This document shows, one piece after another, positions 26,736-36,741 of a stretch of DNA of 64,000 nucleotides. The DNA is taken from positions 1-64,000 of the forward strand of contig NZ_QQBG01000017.1 of the NCBI RefSeq assembly GCF_003339615.1, in the 5' to 3' direction. The notes beneath the pieces are model-generated. The model saw only the letters and a list, made by a program, of their open reading frames with translations, searched no databases and was not told the origin of the DNA. Numbering within the stretch: position 1 is the stretch's first letter; each line of letters opens with the position of its first letter. A program made the position numbers and the translations under genes. This DNA is from Candidatus Similichlamydia laticola. GTDB taxonomy: Bacteria > Chlamydiota > Chlamydiia > Chlamydiales > Parilichlamydiaceae.

Positions 26736-28046
26736 ATGTCTAAAACTGTTCTATCTGAGTCAAATGCGGTGATAGTGTCTGAGGAAAATCGTGCGTCTTA
26801 CCATGCTTGGAGGATGCGTGTTTTTTGTGCACTTTATTTTGGATACATTCTCTTTTCTTTTACACGACGTTGCTTCGCCTTTGCTGCTCCCTTAATCCGA
26901 GAGGATCTGCAATTTTCGGCATCTGATCTTGGGCTCGTTTCTACTGTATGGGCTATTTGCTACGGTATCGGTAAATTTGTTGGTGGGATCATCAGCGATC
27001 GTTCTAATCCTCGTTATTTTATGGCATGCGGATTGTTTTTAACGGGTGCATGCAATCTCTTTTTTGGTTTTTCCTCCAAATTGTTCTGGCATATCCCTTT
27101 TTGGGGATTGAATGGTTGGTTTCAAGGAACCGGATGGCCCAGTTGTGCTCGTTGTCTTACAAACTGGTTTTCTTTTAAGGAAAGAGGGCGTTGGTGGGGG
27201 TTACTGAGCACATCCCATAACATTGCAGGTGTACTTGTTCCAGTTCTCTACACGGCTATTGGCTCTTCTATGGGCTGGAGGTCTATCTTCTTTCTTCCAA
27301 GTGGTATTGCTTGTTTAGCTTCTATTTGGTTAATGGATCGTTTGAGAGAGAGCCCCTCTTCTGCAGGGCTTCCTTCTCTTGAAGAGCTATATCCAGAGGA
27401 ATGCTCTAAAGGCATCGAAAAAGAGCACGGAGTTTTGCGTTCTCTTTTTCGCTTTGTATTTGCTCGTCCAATCATTTGGTTATTAGGATTTGCATATTTT
27501 TTTCTTTATTCTATTCGCACAGGATTGCACGATTGGTTAACTTTTTTCTTTATTGATCAGAAAGGATATGATTATTTCAGTGCAGGTTCTTGTGTTCTTT
27601 GGTTTGAATTGGGGGGTGTAGTCGGTAGTGTGTTGAGTGGATGGGTGTCTGACTTCTTTTTTTTGGGAAGAAGGATGCCGGTTAATCTCTTGTTTATGTT
27701 TTTATTTCTTCTAAGCTTAGGCCTCTTCTTTTGGGGAGGTGCTACTGGTTATTTTCTAAATAGTTTGCAATTGTTTATTTCCGGAGCTCTTTTGTTTGGT
27801 CCTCAAATGTTAATTGGTCTGACTGCAGCAGAGGTATCCCACAAAACAGTTCCAGGATCTACTCACGGTTTTGTGAGTCTTTTTGCCCAATTTGGCTCTG
27901 CTTTTGCCGGCTATCCTTTTGGATTAATTTTGTCTAAGGGAGATTGGAGTTCTTTTGCTTGGGCACTCATTGGATGTTCTCTTTTTTGTACAGGCTGTAT
28001 GGTACCTGTTCTTTGTGTTGAGTTGCGTGGAAAGAAATCAATATGA
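26736..28046 (+). CDS. uhpC: Hexose-phosphate transporter, UhpC/UhpT type (MFS)
   Basis: A major facilitator of the organophosphate:phosphate antiporter family, 436 residues and twelve spans. In Chlamydia the orthologue imports host glucose 6-phosphate. Family features are FSFTRRCFAFAAPLIREDL at the N-terminus and GWPSCARCLTNWF (the conserved GxGWP...W). ATG 26736 is chosen because GAGGAGAAGGGG lies about ten bases upstream; the frame opens 12 codons earlier at TTG. It overlaps dnaE by ATGA, the same pair as in C. trachomatis. Confidence 0.94.
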   Translation: MSKTVLSESNAVIVSEENRASYHAWRMRVFCALYFGYILFSFTRRCFAFAAPLIREDLQFSASDLGLVSTVWAICYGIGKFVGGIISDRSNPRYFMACGLFLTGACNLFFGFSSKLFWHIPFWGLNGWFQGTGWPSCARCLTNWFSFKERGRWWGLLSTSHNIAGVLVPVLYTAIGSSMGWRSIFFLPSGIACLASIWLMDRLRESPSSAGLPSLEELYPEECSKGIEKEHGVLRSLFRFVFARPIIWLLGFAYFFLYSIRTGLHDWLTFFFIDQKGYDYFSAGSCVLWFELGGVVGSVLSGWVSDFFFLGRRMPVNLLFMFLFLLSLGLFFWGGATGYFLNSLQLFISGALLFGPQMLIGLTAAEVSHKTVPGSTHGFVSLFAQFGSAFAGYPFGLILSKGDWSSFAWALIGCSLFCTGCMVPVLCVELRGKKSI

Positions 28047-31000
28047 CGTCTTGGGTCCCCTTGAGCCTTCAATCTCAATACTCTATCTTGCGGGCGACCT
28101 CTTCCATTTCCCAACTGGTTAAAAAAGCAGTTTCTTACGAGTTGAAGTCCATTGCTCTTGCAGATCAAGGAAATTTATGTGGAAGTTTCGAGTTTTTCCA
28201 ACATTGCAAAGATGCGGGACTGAAGCCAATCCTTGGATTAGAAGCTTATTTGGCACCCCAGTCTAGGCTCTTGAAGCAGAAAATTTTTGACGAACAACAT
28301 TCGTATGCTTGTAGCTTTTTTGTACAAAACTTTACAGGTTTTCGGAACCTTTCCTCTTTAGTCTCGCTCAGTCATTTAGAAGGCTTCTACTACGTTCCTC
28401 GTATGGATCGGGAGTTAATTGAGGGCAAGGCGGATGGCCTTTTGGCCATGATTGGTGCTCCTGGGAGTCGATTAGCCAAGATGATTTTAGAGGCTTCTTG
28501 TGAGGCTCAAATCGAAGAATTAGAATGGTGGCTGCGTGTTTTTGGGCCTGATGCTGTTATTCTTCAAATTCAAAATCTTGTTATGGGGGCACAAGAAAAA
28601 AAAGCAGATGGTCTTTTTGAGGAAGGTTGGGTTGAGGCTCTATACGAAAAGAAGATAGAAGAGCAAAAACGGATCAATGCTCGTCTTTACGAATTGTCTA
28701 AAGAATATGGGCTTCTTCTTGTTGCCTCTAATCCTTGTTACTATTTAGAGCGAGAGGATTGGAAAGCACATGCCGTGCTTTTAAATATTGGATCAGGAGA
28801 AACTCTCTTTTTAGATGGGGGCACAAGAAAGAACCCTAATCGTTCGCTTTGCCACTCTAATGAGTACTATTTTAAGTCACCTGAGCAAATGGAAAGTCTC
28901 TTTCTAGACTATCCTGGAGCATTAGACAATACAGCTGAAATCGCTGATAGATGTCATTTTTCTTTCGATACAGAAAAAAAGCATTATCCTGTTTTTTTTC
29001 CTCCAGGTTTTGATCCATCTCTTCTTCAGGAAGAACGTGAAAAGGCGTGTCAACAATATCTCATAGATCGTGCACATGCAGCTATTTCTGTTCGTTATAC
29101 GCCAGATATTCTCAATCGAATTAAACAAAAGTTTGTTCAAAACGACATTGACCATTTGATTCTTTCCCGTTTGGAATACGAATTAGATGTGATCATTTCA
29201 AGAGGTTTGACTGAGTACTTGCTTATTGTAGCCGACTTTGTCTCTTGGGCTAAAAAAGAGGGTATTCCAGTTGGTCCGGGTCGTGGTTCTGGTGCAGGGT
29301 CGATTGTTTGCTATTTGTTAGGCATTACGAACTTGGATCCTATTGGGTTTCATCTCCTTTTTGAACGTTTTATTAATCCTGAGAGACCTTCTTATCCAGA
29401 TATTGATGTTGATATTTGCATGCATCGTCGCGGTGAAGTCATTCAATATATGATGAATCGTTACGGTGCAGATCGTGTAGCACATATCATTACATTTGGA
29501 CATATGAAAGCCAAAATGGCTATTAAAGATGTGGCAAGAGTGTTGGGGATCTCTTTATCTCAAGTTAACTTACTGATGAGACATGTCCCAGATGATCTTC
29601 AAGTGACGTTGGAGGAAGTTGTAGCTAATTCAGAAGTTATCCGAGAAAAGATGGAACAAGACTCGTGGATTGAAGAGCTCTTTTCCATAGCTAGGAAGTT
29701 AGAGGGTTCAATTCGTAACATGGGCATTCATGCAGCTGGGATTATTGTTTCTGGTGAACCTCTCGTTGAAATAGTTCCTCTTTGTCGTCCTAAAGGGGCT
29801 GAACTGCCTGTATCTCAATTATCCATGTATCCTCTTGAAAAATTGGGTATGCTGAAGATGGATTTTTTGGGTCTTAAAACCCTTTCCTGCATTCAAGATG
29901 CTGTACACAATATTCAAAAACAGTTGGGGGTTTTCATAGATTGGGAACACCTTCCCCTTGACGATCAAAAGACGTTTGAGCTTCTCAACCAAGGAAGAAC
30001 ATGCGGTATATTCCAGATGGAGTCTGCTGGTATGCAAGACTTGGCCAAAAAATTACGGCTCGACTGTTTTGAAGAGATCATTGCTGTTTTGGCATTGTAT
30101 CGACCTGGTCCTATGCAAATGATTCCCTCCTTTATTGAAAGGAAACATGGGAGAGAGAAGATTAACTTTGATCATCCAGATCTAGAATCTATTCTCAAGG
30201 AGACCTATGGCATTGTCGTTTATCAAGAGCAAGTGATGCAAATTGCCCAGAAATTAGCAGGTTACTCTTTGGCAGAGGGTGACCTTTTGCGACGAGCTAT
30301 GGGAAAAAAAGATCGACAAGTGATGACAGTACAGGGAGAGAAATTTATTAAGGGTGCTACAGCCTTGGGAATGTCACAAGAACAAGCTTCTGATATTTTC
30401 AGTAAGTTAGCGAAGTTTGCGGAGTATGGTTTTAATAAATCTCATGCTGCGGCCTACGGTTATATTACCTACGTTACGGCCTACCTGAAAGCCCATTACC
30501 CTGCTTATTGGATGGCTTCTTTGATGACATGTGATCGTAACGATCTTGACCGAATCACTTATTTGATCCAAGAATCCAAAAATATGGGCCTAAAAATTTT
30601 TCCTCCGGATATTAATCAGGCAACGGAATCATTTGCTGCTCAAAATCAGGGCATTCGTTTTGCTCTCAACGGCATTAGAGGAGTAGGTGAGGGCATTGTT
30701 AGGGCTATTTGTGAAGAACGTCGTTCACAAGGCCCTTTCCAGGATTTATTTGGATTTGTTTGTCGACTACTTTCAGCAAAAATTTCTAAAAAGACAATTG
30801 AGTGTTTAGTCGATGCAGGAGCATGTGATAGTTTCGGTCATTCTAGACAACAAATGAGGGCACACTTAAACGATCTTTTTTCTTGTGCTTCTCAGAAAAT
30901 AGAAGAAGATCAAAGGGGTATTTGTTCTTTCTTTGACCGGCACTTCTCTATCCCTCCTTCTCAAAAAGAGATCACCCTTGCTGAGCAAGAAGAGATGTTG

Positions 31001-31729
31001 TTAAGAGAAAAGGCTCTCTTAGGTATTGCCCTAACTGGGGACCCCCTTGCTCTTTATAAAGAGTCTTGGGATGCACATGGTGTACAGCGTCTCTCTGACC
31101 TTTTTCGCAAAGGAGAAAAGGGGTTGTTTCCGGTTGCCTTTATCCTTGAAACGATCAAAGTGAAATCGAGTAAGTCGTCAGGCAAGAGATTTGGTGTATT
31201 AGGTATTTCTGACGGAGTGAAACGGGTAGAAGTGACTTTGTGGGGATCCGTTTATGGTCGTTACGCGGATCTATTGCGAGAGAATACTATTTACCTTGGA
31301 GCTCTCCTTTTTGAGGGAAAGCAGGTTACTTGTTTATGGTTGCAACCTTTCAACGTAGCGGAGGAAGATTTAATGTCTAACCTAATGACGTTTATTGAGG
31401 GTGAAAAAGAGAACTTGAAGCAACCTACGCGGTCGTATCGAGAGAAAACAAGTCAGGGGGGGCGCTCTAAACAGAAACAGGTGATTCGCATTCTTCTCGA
31501 TACCGAAAAAATGAAGATGTCGGATTGTATTCGCTTGGGTGAAGCCCTACGACAATGCTCGGGGGAACATTCTATAGAAGTCCTTTGCACAGGACATCCC
31601 AAGAAAGTCTATCTTCTGACTTTACCGCGCTCCTATACTGCTCGAAGTTTAGAGGAAGTAAAACAAGCGATAAAAGATTTCACCTTCGGATCCGTTCTTG
31701 AAGCAGGTAACGATCAGTTAATTTCCTGA
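28043..31729 (+). CDS. dnaE: DNA polymerase III alpha subunit
   Basis: The replicative polymerase, 1228 residues. The N-terminal PHP domain is degenerate: HxH is replaced in LSLQSQYS, and DHG reads ADQG. The polymerase active site has the acidic residues of PDIDVDIC (about residue 450) and KMDFLGL; GPGRGSGAGS and FNKSHAAAYG are intact. Tandem helix-hairpin-helix and OB-fold regions follow. The 3' end overlaps the convergent SurA-like gene by 16 bases. Confidence 0.97.
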   Translation: MTSWVPLSLQSQYSILRATSSISQLVKKAVSYELKSIALADQGNLCGSFEFFQHCKDAGLKPILGLEAYLAPQSRLLKQKIFDEQHSYACSFFVQNFTGFRNLSSLVSLSHLEGFYYVPRMDRELIEGKADGLLAMIGAPGSRLAKMILEASCEAQIEELEWWLRVFGPDAVILQIQNLVMGAQEKKADGLFEEGWVEALYEKKIEEQKRINARLYELSKEYGLLLVASNPCYYLEREDWKAHAVLLNIGSGETLFLDGGTRKNPNRSLCHSNEYYFKSPEQMESLFLDYPGALDNTAEIADRCHFSFDTEKKHYPVFFPPGFDPSLLQEEREKACQQYLIDRAHAAISVRYTPDILNRIKQKFVQNDIDHLILSRLEYELDVIISRGLTEYLLIVADFVSWAKKEGIPVGPGRGSGAGSIVCYLLGITNLDPIGFHLLFERFINPERPSYPDIDVDICMHRRGEVIQYMMNRYGADRVAHIITFGHMKAKMAIKDVARVLGISLSQVNLLMRHVPDDLQVTLEEVVANSEVIREKMEQDSWIEELFSIARKLEGSIRNMGIHAAGIIVSGEPLVEIVPLCRPKGAELPVSQLSMYPLEKLGMLKMDFLGLKTLSCIQDAVHNIQKQLGVFIDWEHLPLDDQKTFELLNQGRTCGIFQMESAGMQDLAKKLRLDCFEEIIAVLALYRPGPMQMIPSFIERKHGREKINFDHPDLESILKETYGIVVYQEQVMQIAQKLAGYSLAEGDLLRRAMGKKDRQVMTVQGEKFIKGATALGMSQEQASDIFSKLAKFAEYGFNKSHAAAYGYITYVTAYLKAHYPAYWMASLMTCDRNDLDRITYLIQESKNMGLKIFPPDINQATESFAAQNQGIRFALNGIRGVGEGIVRAICEERRSQGPFQDLFGFVCRLLSAKISKKTIECLVDAGACDSFGHSRQQMRAHLNDLFSCASQKIEEDQRGICSFFDRHFSIPPSQKEITLAEQEEMLLREKALLGIALTGDPLALYKESWDAHGVQRLSDLFRKGEKGLFPVAFILETIKVKSSKSSGKRFGVLGISDGVKRVEVTLWGSVYGRYADLLRENTIYLGALLFEGKQVTCLWLQPFNVAEEDLMSNLMTFIEGEKENLKQPTRSYREKTSQGGRSKQKQVIRILLDTEKMKMSDCIRLGEALRQCSGEHSIEVLCTGHPKKVYLLTLPRSYTARSLEEVKQAIKDFTFGSVLEAGNDQLIS

Positions 31730-32577
31730 AACTCTCTCAGTTCTCTGATTATTCCAGTTAAACAGTTTTGAATTTGTTGGTTTAAGAGCAACATCGTTAA
31801 CTGCCCGCTCATTTCTTGGAAAGTTTTGATGGGTGGAGCAGATTTTTCCTCTAAAAACAGGAAAGTGAAGGTGCCTTGGGTTGTCGCAATAGGCCCAGAA
31901 AAGGAATGAAGATTAAGTCTCTCTAGTTCTTTTCGGTAATCTGCATTGAGAGACTTAGATTGTGCTGCGTAGGTTGTAGAGAGGGAACACAAAGCCCCAA
32001 AACGACTGTCTAAGGATAGAGACTCTGGACTCTTTTCTTGAGCAAGACGAATGATCAGATCAGAGATATCTTTTTCTGTAGCCGATGGTGAAAGAGAGAG
32101 AATGCGATACTTCCATAAAGTCTGTTCTTGACATTCTTGAACGTAATTGCGAAAGGCAAGCCGTATTTTCTTTGGAGATAATTCTAAGCGGGAACGGTGT
32201 TGAATGTATTCAACGAAGAAACTCTGTAATTTTTCATCTTCTGGTAGATTCGACAGAGCTTCTTCGGAGACTTTGCGTAAAGAACGCTCGATGAAGAACC
32301 GTCGAGCCTCTTCACAAAAGAGTTGTGCATCAATCGTATCAATCACACCTCTTTCCCAGTTTTCTCGACAAAACTGCTCTCGAATGCCTATTTTACTTTT
32401 TTCTTCTTCTGGAAGGGCTTGAAATTGAGCTTCAATGCGCTTGGCAATATCGTAGGCCGTTATCGGGGTCTTGTATACAGAAGAGACCAGCCCCTGCATG
32501 AAGTCAAAATTTTTCATTTGATAAGAGAATCCCTCTCTGGGCAACAGAACGATGAGACTCAAAATCAAAGAGAGCAT
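31714..32577 (-). CDS. Exported SurA/PpiC-like protein (CT546-like)
   Basis: A 287-residue protein with an N-terminal signal peptide (MLSLILSLIVLLPREGFS). The mature start VSSVYKTPITAYDIAKRIE resembles the SurA N-terminal element (new helix after I-x-T-x-x-D). The rest is helical, and a C-terminal stretch GPIATTQGTFTFLFLEEK resembles the last strand of parvulin-type domains, but no full PPIase domain is present. Position just after dnaE matches C. trachomatis CT546, annotated as a predicted outer-membrane protein. A periplasmic chaperone for outer-membrane proteins is my inference. It is co-directional with rsmB, 28 bases downstream of it. Confidence 0.7.
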   Translation of the reverse strand: MLSLILSLIVLLPREGFSYQMKNFDFMQGLVSSVYKTPITAYDIAKRIEAQFQALPEEEKSKIGIREQFCRENWERGVIDTIDAQLFCEEARRFFIERSLRKVSEEALSNLPEDEKLQSFFVEYIQHRSRLELSPKKIRLAFRNYVQECQEQTLWKYRILSLSPSATEKDISDLIIRLAQEKSPESLSLDSRFGALCSLSTTYAAQSKSLNADYRKELERLNLHSFSGPIATTQGTFTFLFLEEKSAPPIKTFQEMSGQLTMLLLNQQIQNCLTGIIRELREFQEIN

Positions 32578-32605
32578 ACCACACCTCGTACGAGTTGTTT
32601 CAGTT

Positions 32606-33748
32606 CTACTGAGACTCCTCCTTTCGAAAGAGGGCAGCGAAGAACCCGTCCGGTCCGGACGTGGTCAGTTTAATCTGGATGGGATCTTTTACTAAAGTAA
32701 TTGGGTGTCTCTTTAAGAAAAAATCGACCTGTTGGTCATTTTCTTCTTTAAAAAGGCTGCACGTTATGTAGATGATAAAGCCTCCTGGTTTAGAGAAGTA
32801 GAAGGCTTTTCTAAAAATTTCTCTTTGTTTTTCAACATAGGAGAGCGATGTCCAGGTCTCGAGGTGTTCTCTAAGTTCTGGACGACGTCGGATAGATCCT
32901 GACCCGGAACAGGGTACATCGAGTACAACCCAATCCATCTTGTTATAGTACTTTTTTGGTGGTCCTTCAGGGGGATAGCAAAAGCGAATGTTGTGGATGC
33001 CTGCTCGTTTTAGGCGTTGTCTTGCCTTTTCGAGTAGAGAAGCCCTAATGTCATAAAGAAGGATTTCACCCCTGTTACGCATGTTTGGAGCAAAAGCTAA
33101 AGTCTTACCTCCAGCGCCTGCACAATAATCTAAGACGCGCTCACCTGGAGCACAGGCAATCAGCTCGGAAACGAGCTGGCTGCCTTCGTCTTGTATTTCA
33201 AAGAGGCCACATCGAAAAGAGGGGAGGGACAGCAAGTTTTCTCTTCTAGAAAGAATGATTCCATGTGGTGCCTGGTCAGCAGCCCTTGCTTTCAGGTTTT
33301 TAGGAAGAAGGCCCATCAACTCTTCTCTCGAGGTTTTAAGCAGGTTCGTGCGAAGAGCAATCGGAGCTTGCTCATTTATGCAGTGTAACTGTTCCTCAAG
33401 AACAGGTTGTTCAAAGCTGTCTACCAGCTTTTGAAAAAAAACTGGACCAATACCATAACGTTCAGGACAACAAGGATCTAACTGTTCCTGTAATACGGAT
33501 ATGGAGTTACTGGTGTCTAAGAGAGTGGCTCTCTCTTCCCAGGAGAGATTTTTTTGAGAAATTGCATCAAAAAGCCTCCAAAATCGTATGAGTGTATAGA
33601 CTTTTTGTGCGATTTCTCTTCGATCTTGAGCGCCAATAGCTCGACTATTTTTAAAATAGCTGCTCAAGAATCTATCTAAAGCTCCTTTTTTAGGATCGAA
33701 TGTTTCCAAAATTCTGAAAAGATGGTGATGACGAAAAGGACGAGGCAT
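32606..33748 (-). CDS. rsmB: RsmB/NOL1/NOP2/Sun-family RNA cytosine-5 methyltransferase
   Basis: An SAM-dependent m5C methyltransferase of 380 residues. The SAM site VLDYCAGAGGKTLAF, the catalytic VPCSGSGSIRRRPE and the second cysteine in YITCSLFKEEN are all present, with an NusB-like N-terminal segment. The 16S rRNA C967 enzyme RsmB is the likeliest equivalent, but the target within the family cannot be told from sequence alone. ATG 33748; divergent from lnt across 178 bases. Confidence 0.85.
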   Translation of the reverse strand: MPRPFRHHHLFRILETFDPKKGALDRFLSSYFKNSRAIGAQDRREIAQKVYTLIRFWRLFDAISQKNLSWEERATLLDTSNSISVLQEQLDPCCPERYGIGPVFFQKLVDSFEQPVLEEQLHCINEQAPIALRTNLLKTSREELMGLLPKNLKARAADQAPHGIILSRRENLLSLPSFRCGLFEIQDEGSQLVSELIACAPGERVLDYCAGAGGKTLAFAPNMRNRGEILLYDIRASLLEKARQRLKRAGIHNIRFCYPPEGPPKKYYNKMDWVVLDVPCSGSGSIRRRPELREHLETWTSLSYVEKQREIFRKAFYFSKPGGFIIYITCSLFKEENDQQVDFFLKRHPITLVKDPIQIKLTTSGPDGFFAALFRKEESQ

Positions 33749-33926
33749 TGTCTAGAAACCTAAAAAAAGCACAGGGAGACAGGCTAACAGTCTTAGACAG
33801 CTGACGTCCACTTCTATTGTAATAGAGTCCTTTGATAGAGATATGAGAACCTAGAAGGTTTTCTATTCTTTCTACTGAGGTTTCAGTTGTTAAAAGGCAT
33901 TTTTCAAAATAGTTTGGGATAGTCAA

Positions 33927-35429
33927 ATGAGAGGATGGACAAGGGAAAAACCAATAAGTGTCCCGCTTTTGCGTTTTCTACTCTCTTTTTTTTGTATTGC
34001 TTTGAGCTTTCCCCCCTATTTCTGCTCTTGGATAGGGCTTCTTGCATTATTGGGTTGGACCTTGTTCTTCTTTGACTGGAATGCCCTTCTTTATTCCAGT
34101 AGGAGAGCTGTTTTTTGGGGATGGATCTGGTCACTAGGAATTCATTTTTTTTGGCTAAGAGGAGTACTCCATTGTGATATAGGCAGGGTTTCTAGTCTTC
34201 TGCTCTGGTTTGGCGCTTCTTTTTTCTATTCTTTGCAGTTTGGTTGCTTCCTAAAAGTTCTTCTTATCTTGAAAAAGAGGAGGAGTTCTCTTTGTTGTTG
34301 GACGGTTGCTTCTTGGTGGACTTTTTTGGAAGGTATCAGGCTCTGGATTTTTGATGGCGTACCTTTGGCCTTTGTAGGCTTATCTATAGCTTCCTGTTCT
34401 TCATTCCGTCAGCTGACTTGTTTAGGAGGGCCTCTTTTTCTGTCCCATTGGACTATTTGGTTAAGCTTATCTTGTGCTTTCTCTTTACTAGAGAGACGCT
34501 TACGTCCTTCTTTTATCCTTGCCCTGCTCTGTCTTTTTGTATCCCGCTGGGGTGCCTTCTCTCCTTCACGAAGAGAGAGTATCAATTTACTTATTGCCAA
34601 TACTCATTTTGTTCCTGAAACATGTTCTCATTCTGTAGAAGAAATATGGGTTGATTGGTTGACATCTTTGTTGAAATCTCAAGGAAGGTCACTTCTAATT
34701 TTCCCTGAGAATACGTGGAATAGCGACATCGAACTCCCTATTTGTTTAGATCAAACAAATGGGCTCTTTTTGTGCTCCCAAAAGGAACTTTTAAAGGAGA
34801 TCACAAAACAGTGCCCTTATTCTATTTTGATCGGAGTCGTGGATGGAGAGACTGCTTTCAGTCAGCCCAAGGGATATCTTTTTTCTGACGGGAGACTTCT
34901 TGACACTTTTGAAAAACGCTACCTCATTCCAGGATACGAAAAACCTTGTTTTCTAAAGGACAATATAGGTCCTTCACATCGGACTTTTTCTTTTGAATGC
35001 TGTCGGGCAGGAGTTCTTTTCTGTTGGGAAGCTCTATTGCCTTGGCCATACGAGGAATGCTTAGCGGAAGATGCTGACTTCTTCCTGGTTTTGTCTAACT
35101 ACGCAGTCAGTAGAAACAGCAGTTGTTTTTTTGCTTATCCTTTTCAACTTTTGCAGCTTTACGCACAAGGGTTTGGCTTACCCATCGTTTATGTGACAAA
35201 TTGTGGCGTCTCTGGTCTTTCTGACTCCGACGGGACTATTCTCTTCTGTCAACCCTCTCCTGTGACAAAGGGGTGTCATGCTTGTGACTTTCTAAAGGTC
35301 ACTTTGCCTGTAAGTTATAAGACAACTGTTTTTTCTTATCTCAAGACGAAGGGGCTATTGCTTAGTTTAGTGGTTGGTATCTTTATTTCTACTTGCTTCT
35401 CCCAAACCAATCGTAAAAGGCGAACTTGA
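33927..35429 (+). CDS. lnt: Apolipoprotein N-acyltransferase
   Basis: The final enzyme of lipoprotein maturation at the inner membrane, 500 residues. About six N-terminal spans are followed by a periplasmic nitrilase-like domain and a C-terminal span. The catalytic triad is visible: Glu in FPENTW (about 259), Lys in FEKRYLIPGYE (about 330) and Cys in VLFCWEAL (about 364). The C. trachomatis orthologue (cutE) is followed by lpxC-fabZ-lpxA-fmt; here the paralog array follows instead. Confidence 0.95.
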   Translation: MRGWTREKPISVPLLRFLLSFFCIALSFPPYFCSWIGLLALLGWTLFFFDWNALLYSSRRAVFWGWIWSLGIHFFWLRGVLHCDIGRVSSLLLWFGASFFYSLQFGCFLKVLLILKKRRSSLCCWTVASWWTFLEGIRLWIFDGVPLAFVGLSIASCSSFRQLTCLGGPLFLSHWTIWLSLSCAFSLLERRLRPSFILALLCLFVSRWGAFSPSRRESINLLIANTHFVPETCSHSVEEIWVDWLTSLLKSQGRSLLIFPENTWNSDIELPICLDQTNGLFLCSQKELLKEITKQCPYSILIGVVDGETAFSQPKGYLFSDGRLLDTFEKRYLIPGYEKPCFLKDNIGPSHRTFSFECCRAGVLFCWEALLPWPYEECLAEDADFFLVLSNYAVSRNSSCFFAYPFQLLQLYAQGFGLPIVYVTNCGVSGLSDSDGTILFCQPSPVTKGCHACDFLKVTLPVSYKTTVFSYLKTKGLLLSLVVGIFISTCFSQTNRKRRT

Positions 35430-35451
35430 CGAGGAATAGCATATATATAAT
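35426..35451 (+). promoter_or_regulatory. Possible promoter of the paralog array
   Basis: TTGACG (35426-35431), overlapping the lnt stop, and TATAAT (35446-35451) within an alternating AT run. The 14-base spacer is short, so this is only a candidate. Confidence 0.3.
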
Positions 35452-35529
35452 ACTTATTTGAAGTTGATCCGAATCTACGTCTAGTAGGTGTTTAGCGGAG
35501 GGGTCCTGATAAAATTAGGGAAGGTTCCC

Positions 35530-36741
35530 TTGTCCTATTTTACCATATTTTTTCCAGTTCGATTTTCCTTGCCTTTTGCGACACGTTTATCCCCTGCCAA
35601 TGGGTGGTTTTTATCAAAGATCGATCGTGTTGCACAATCTGCTTTTTTGCGTGGATTCTCTATTAATCCGACAATATTTGATCTTTTACTAAGAGTTTCT
35701 GTTTTGTTGCTTTTTGGCTTTTCTCCAGAAAGACATTTTCTTGATTTTGAGACAGAAAAGATGGGGAATATTACCTTTTGGCAAGTTATTTTTGGAAAAA
35801 CTATTGTACTTCTTTTGGTTGCCCTTTCCGCATTAAAATTATCTACCCTAACATTAGGCTTCTCTGTCTCTTTCTTATTAGGCTGTTTCGCGTTGGGAAA
35901 GTTTGCCTCTTATTTTCTTTACGCTATTCCAGTTAATTGTTTCACAAATAACGTTCAGGTCCATTTTCGTCCTAGAAACTTTCGAAACTTGTTTTCTTCT
36001 TGCGTCGATATAACTAGGCATCAAGATGATTTATTATGTTTTGGGGTTGTTGCCTCGTCTTCTTACATTATCTTTCTGTATTTCTACCAAATACTGAGCG
36101 TGGAGGCTTCTTTAACTCTTTTGGGATTTTATTTCTTTGTTTGGGACTTGTTCCTTATAGGGTATACTAAGCCTTTTAAAAAAATCATCTATCCTTGGCC
36201 AAATTTTGCAGCTCGTTTAGCTATATTAATTCGCTTGGTCTTATCTTTGTTTAATTTACAGAAAAAGACACTACGACTTCCTTTCGCTCTCTGCTTTGTC
36301 TTTGTTTCTTTGATGGAATTCGCTGCTGCATGTTTACGAACAGTTTCTGTTTTCTTTTTGGTCAAACGATGGCGAAACTGGTTGTCTTGTCGTTCACGTA
36401 GTCAAGAGTGCCAAGTACAGTTAGCCATGTATCAATTAACATCTGATAACCTTCGGATTGTGCAAAGGCAAACTCTAGCCTTAGGTTTAATGCAGGTTTC
36501 TTTATTTAGCTTGACATTTTTGTGTTTTCTAACAGCTCATCTTAGGACAATAGGTTCTTTTAAGGTTTTAGGGCTATTTGTTTGGTTATTTCATTGCATT
36601 GCAATGAGATTCTTTTATTTACATGCTCCAGAGCTTAGAGTCTTTGAGCAAGTCGCAGGAAATGTGAAGAGGAGTTCAGGAAGTTGCTTTTTAGAGAATG
36701 AAGAGGATCTGCTTATTACATTAAGCTATGTTGAGGATTAA
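35530..36741 (+). CDS. Array paralog 1: polytopic membrane protein with two modules
   Basis: I do not recognise a named family. It is the first of five tandem AT-rich paralogs. The open frame extends to GTG 35488, but TTG 35530 has AGGGAAGG five bases upstream and gives an N-terminus alignable with its neighbours (403 residues). The entry motif SAFLRGFSINPTIFDLL matches paralog 2. It contains two hydrophobic modules: about residues 90-212, and about 250-360 with motif SLMEFAAACLRT ... RWRNWLS followed by two spans and KRSSGSCF. The second module matches the other paralogs; the first is a looser copy. It lacks the long helical C-terminal tail of the others. A type III-secreted inclusion-membrane role is plausible for chlamydiae but unproven. 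Confidence 0.75.
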   Translation: MSYFTIFFPVRFSLPFATRLSPANGWFLSKIDRVAQSAFLRGFSINPTIFDLLLRVSVLLLFGFSPERHFLDFETEKMGNITFWQVIFGKTIVLLLVALSALKLSTLTLGFSVSFLLGCFALGKFASYFLYAIPVNCFTNNVQVHFRPRNFRNLFSSCVDITRHQDDLLCFGVVASSSYIIFLYFYQILSVEASLTLLGFYFFVWDLFLIGYTKPFKKIIYPWPNFAARLAILIRLVLSLFNLQKKTLRLPFALCFVFVSLMEFAAACLRTVSVFFLVKRWRNWLSCRSRSQECQVQLAMYQLTSDNLRIVQRQTLALGLMQVSLFSLTFLCFLTAHLRTIGSFKVLGLFVWLFHCIAMRFFYLHAPELRVFEQVAGNVKRSSGSCFLENEEDLLITLSYVED

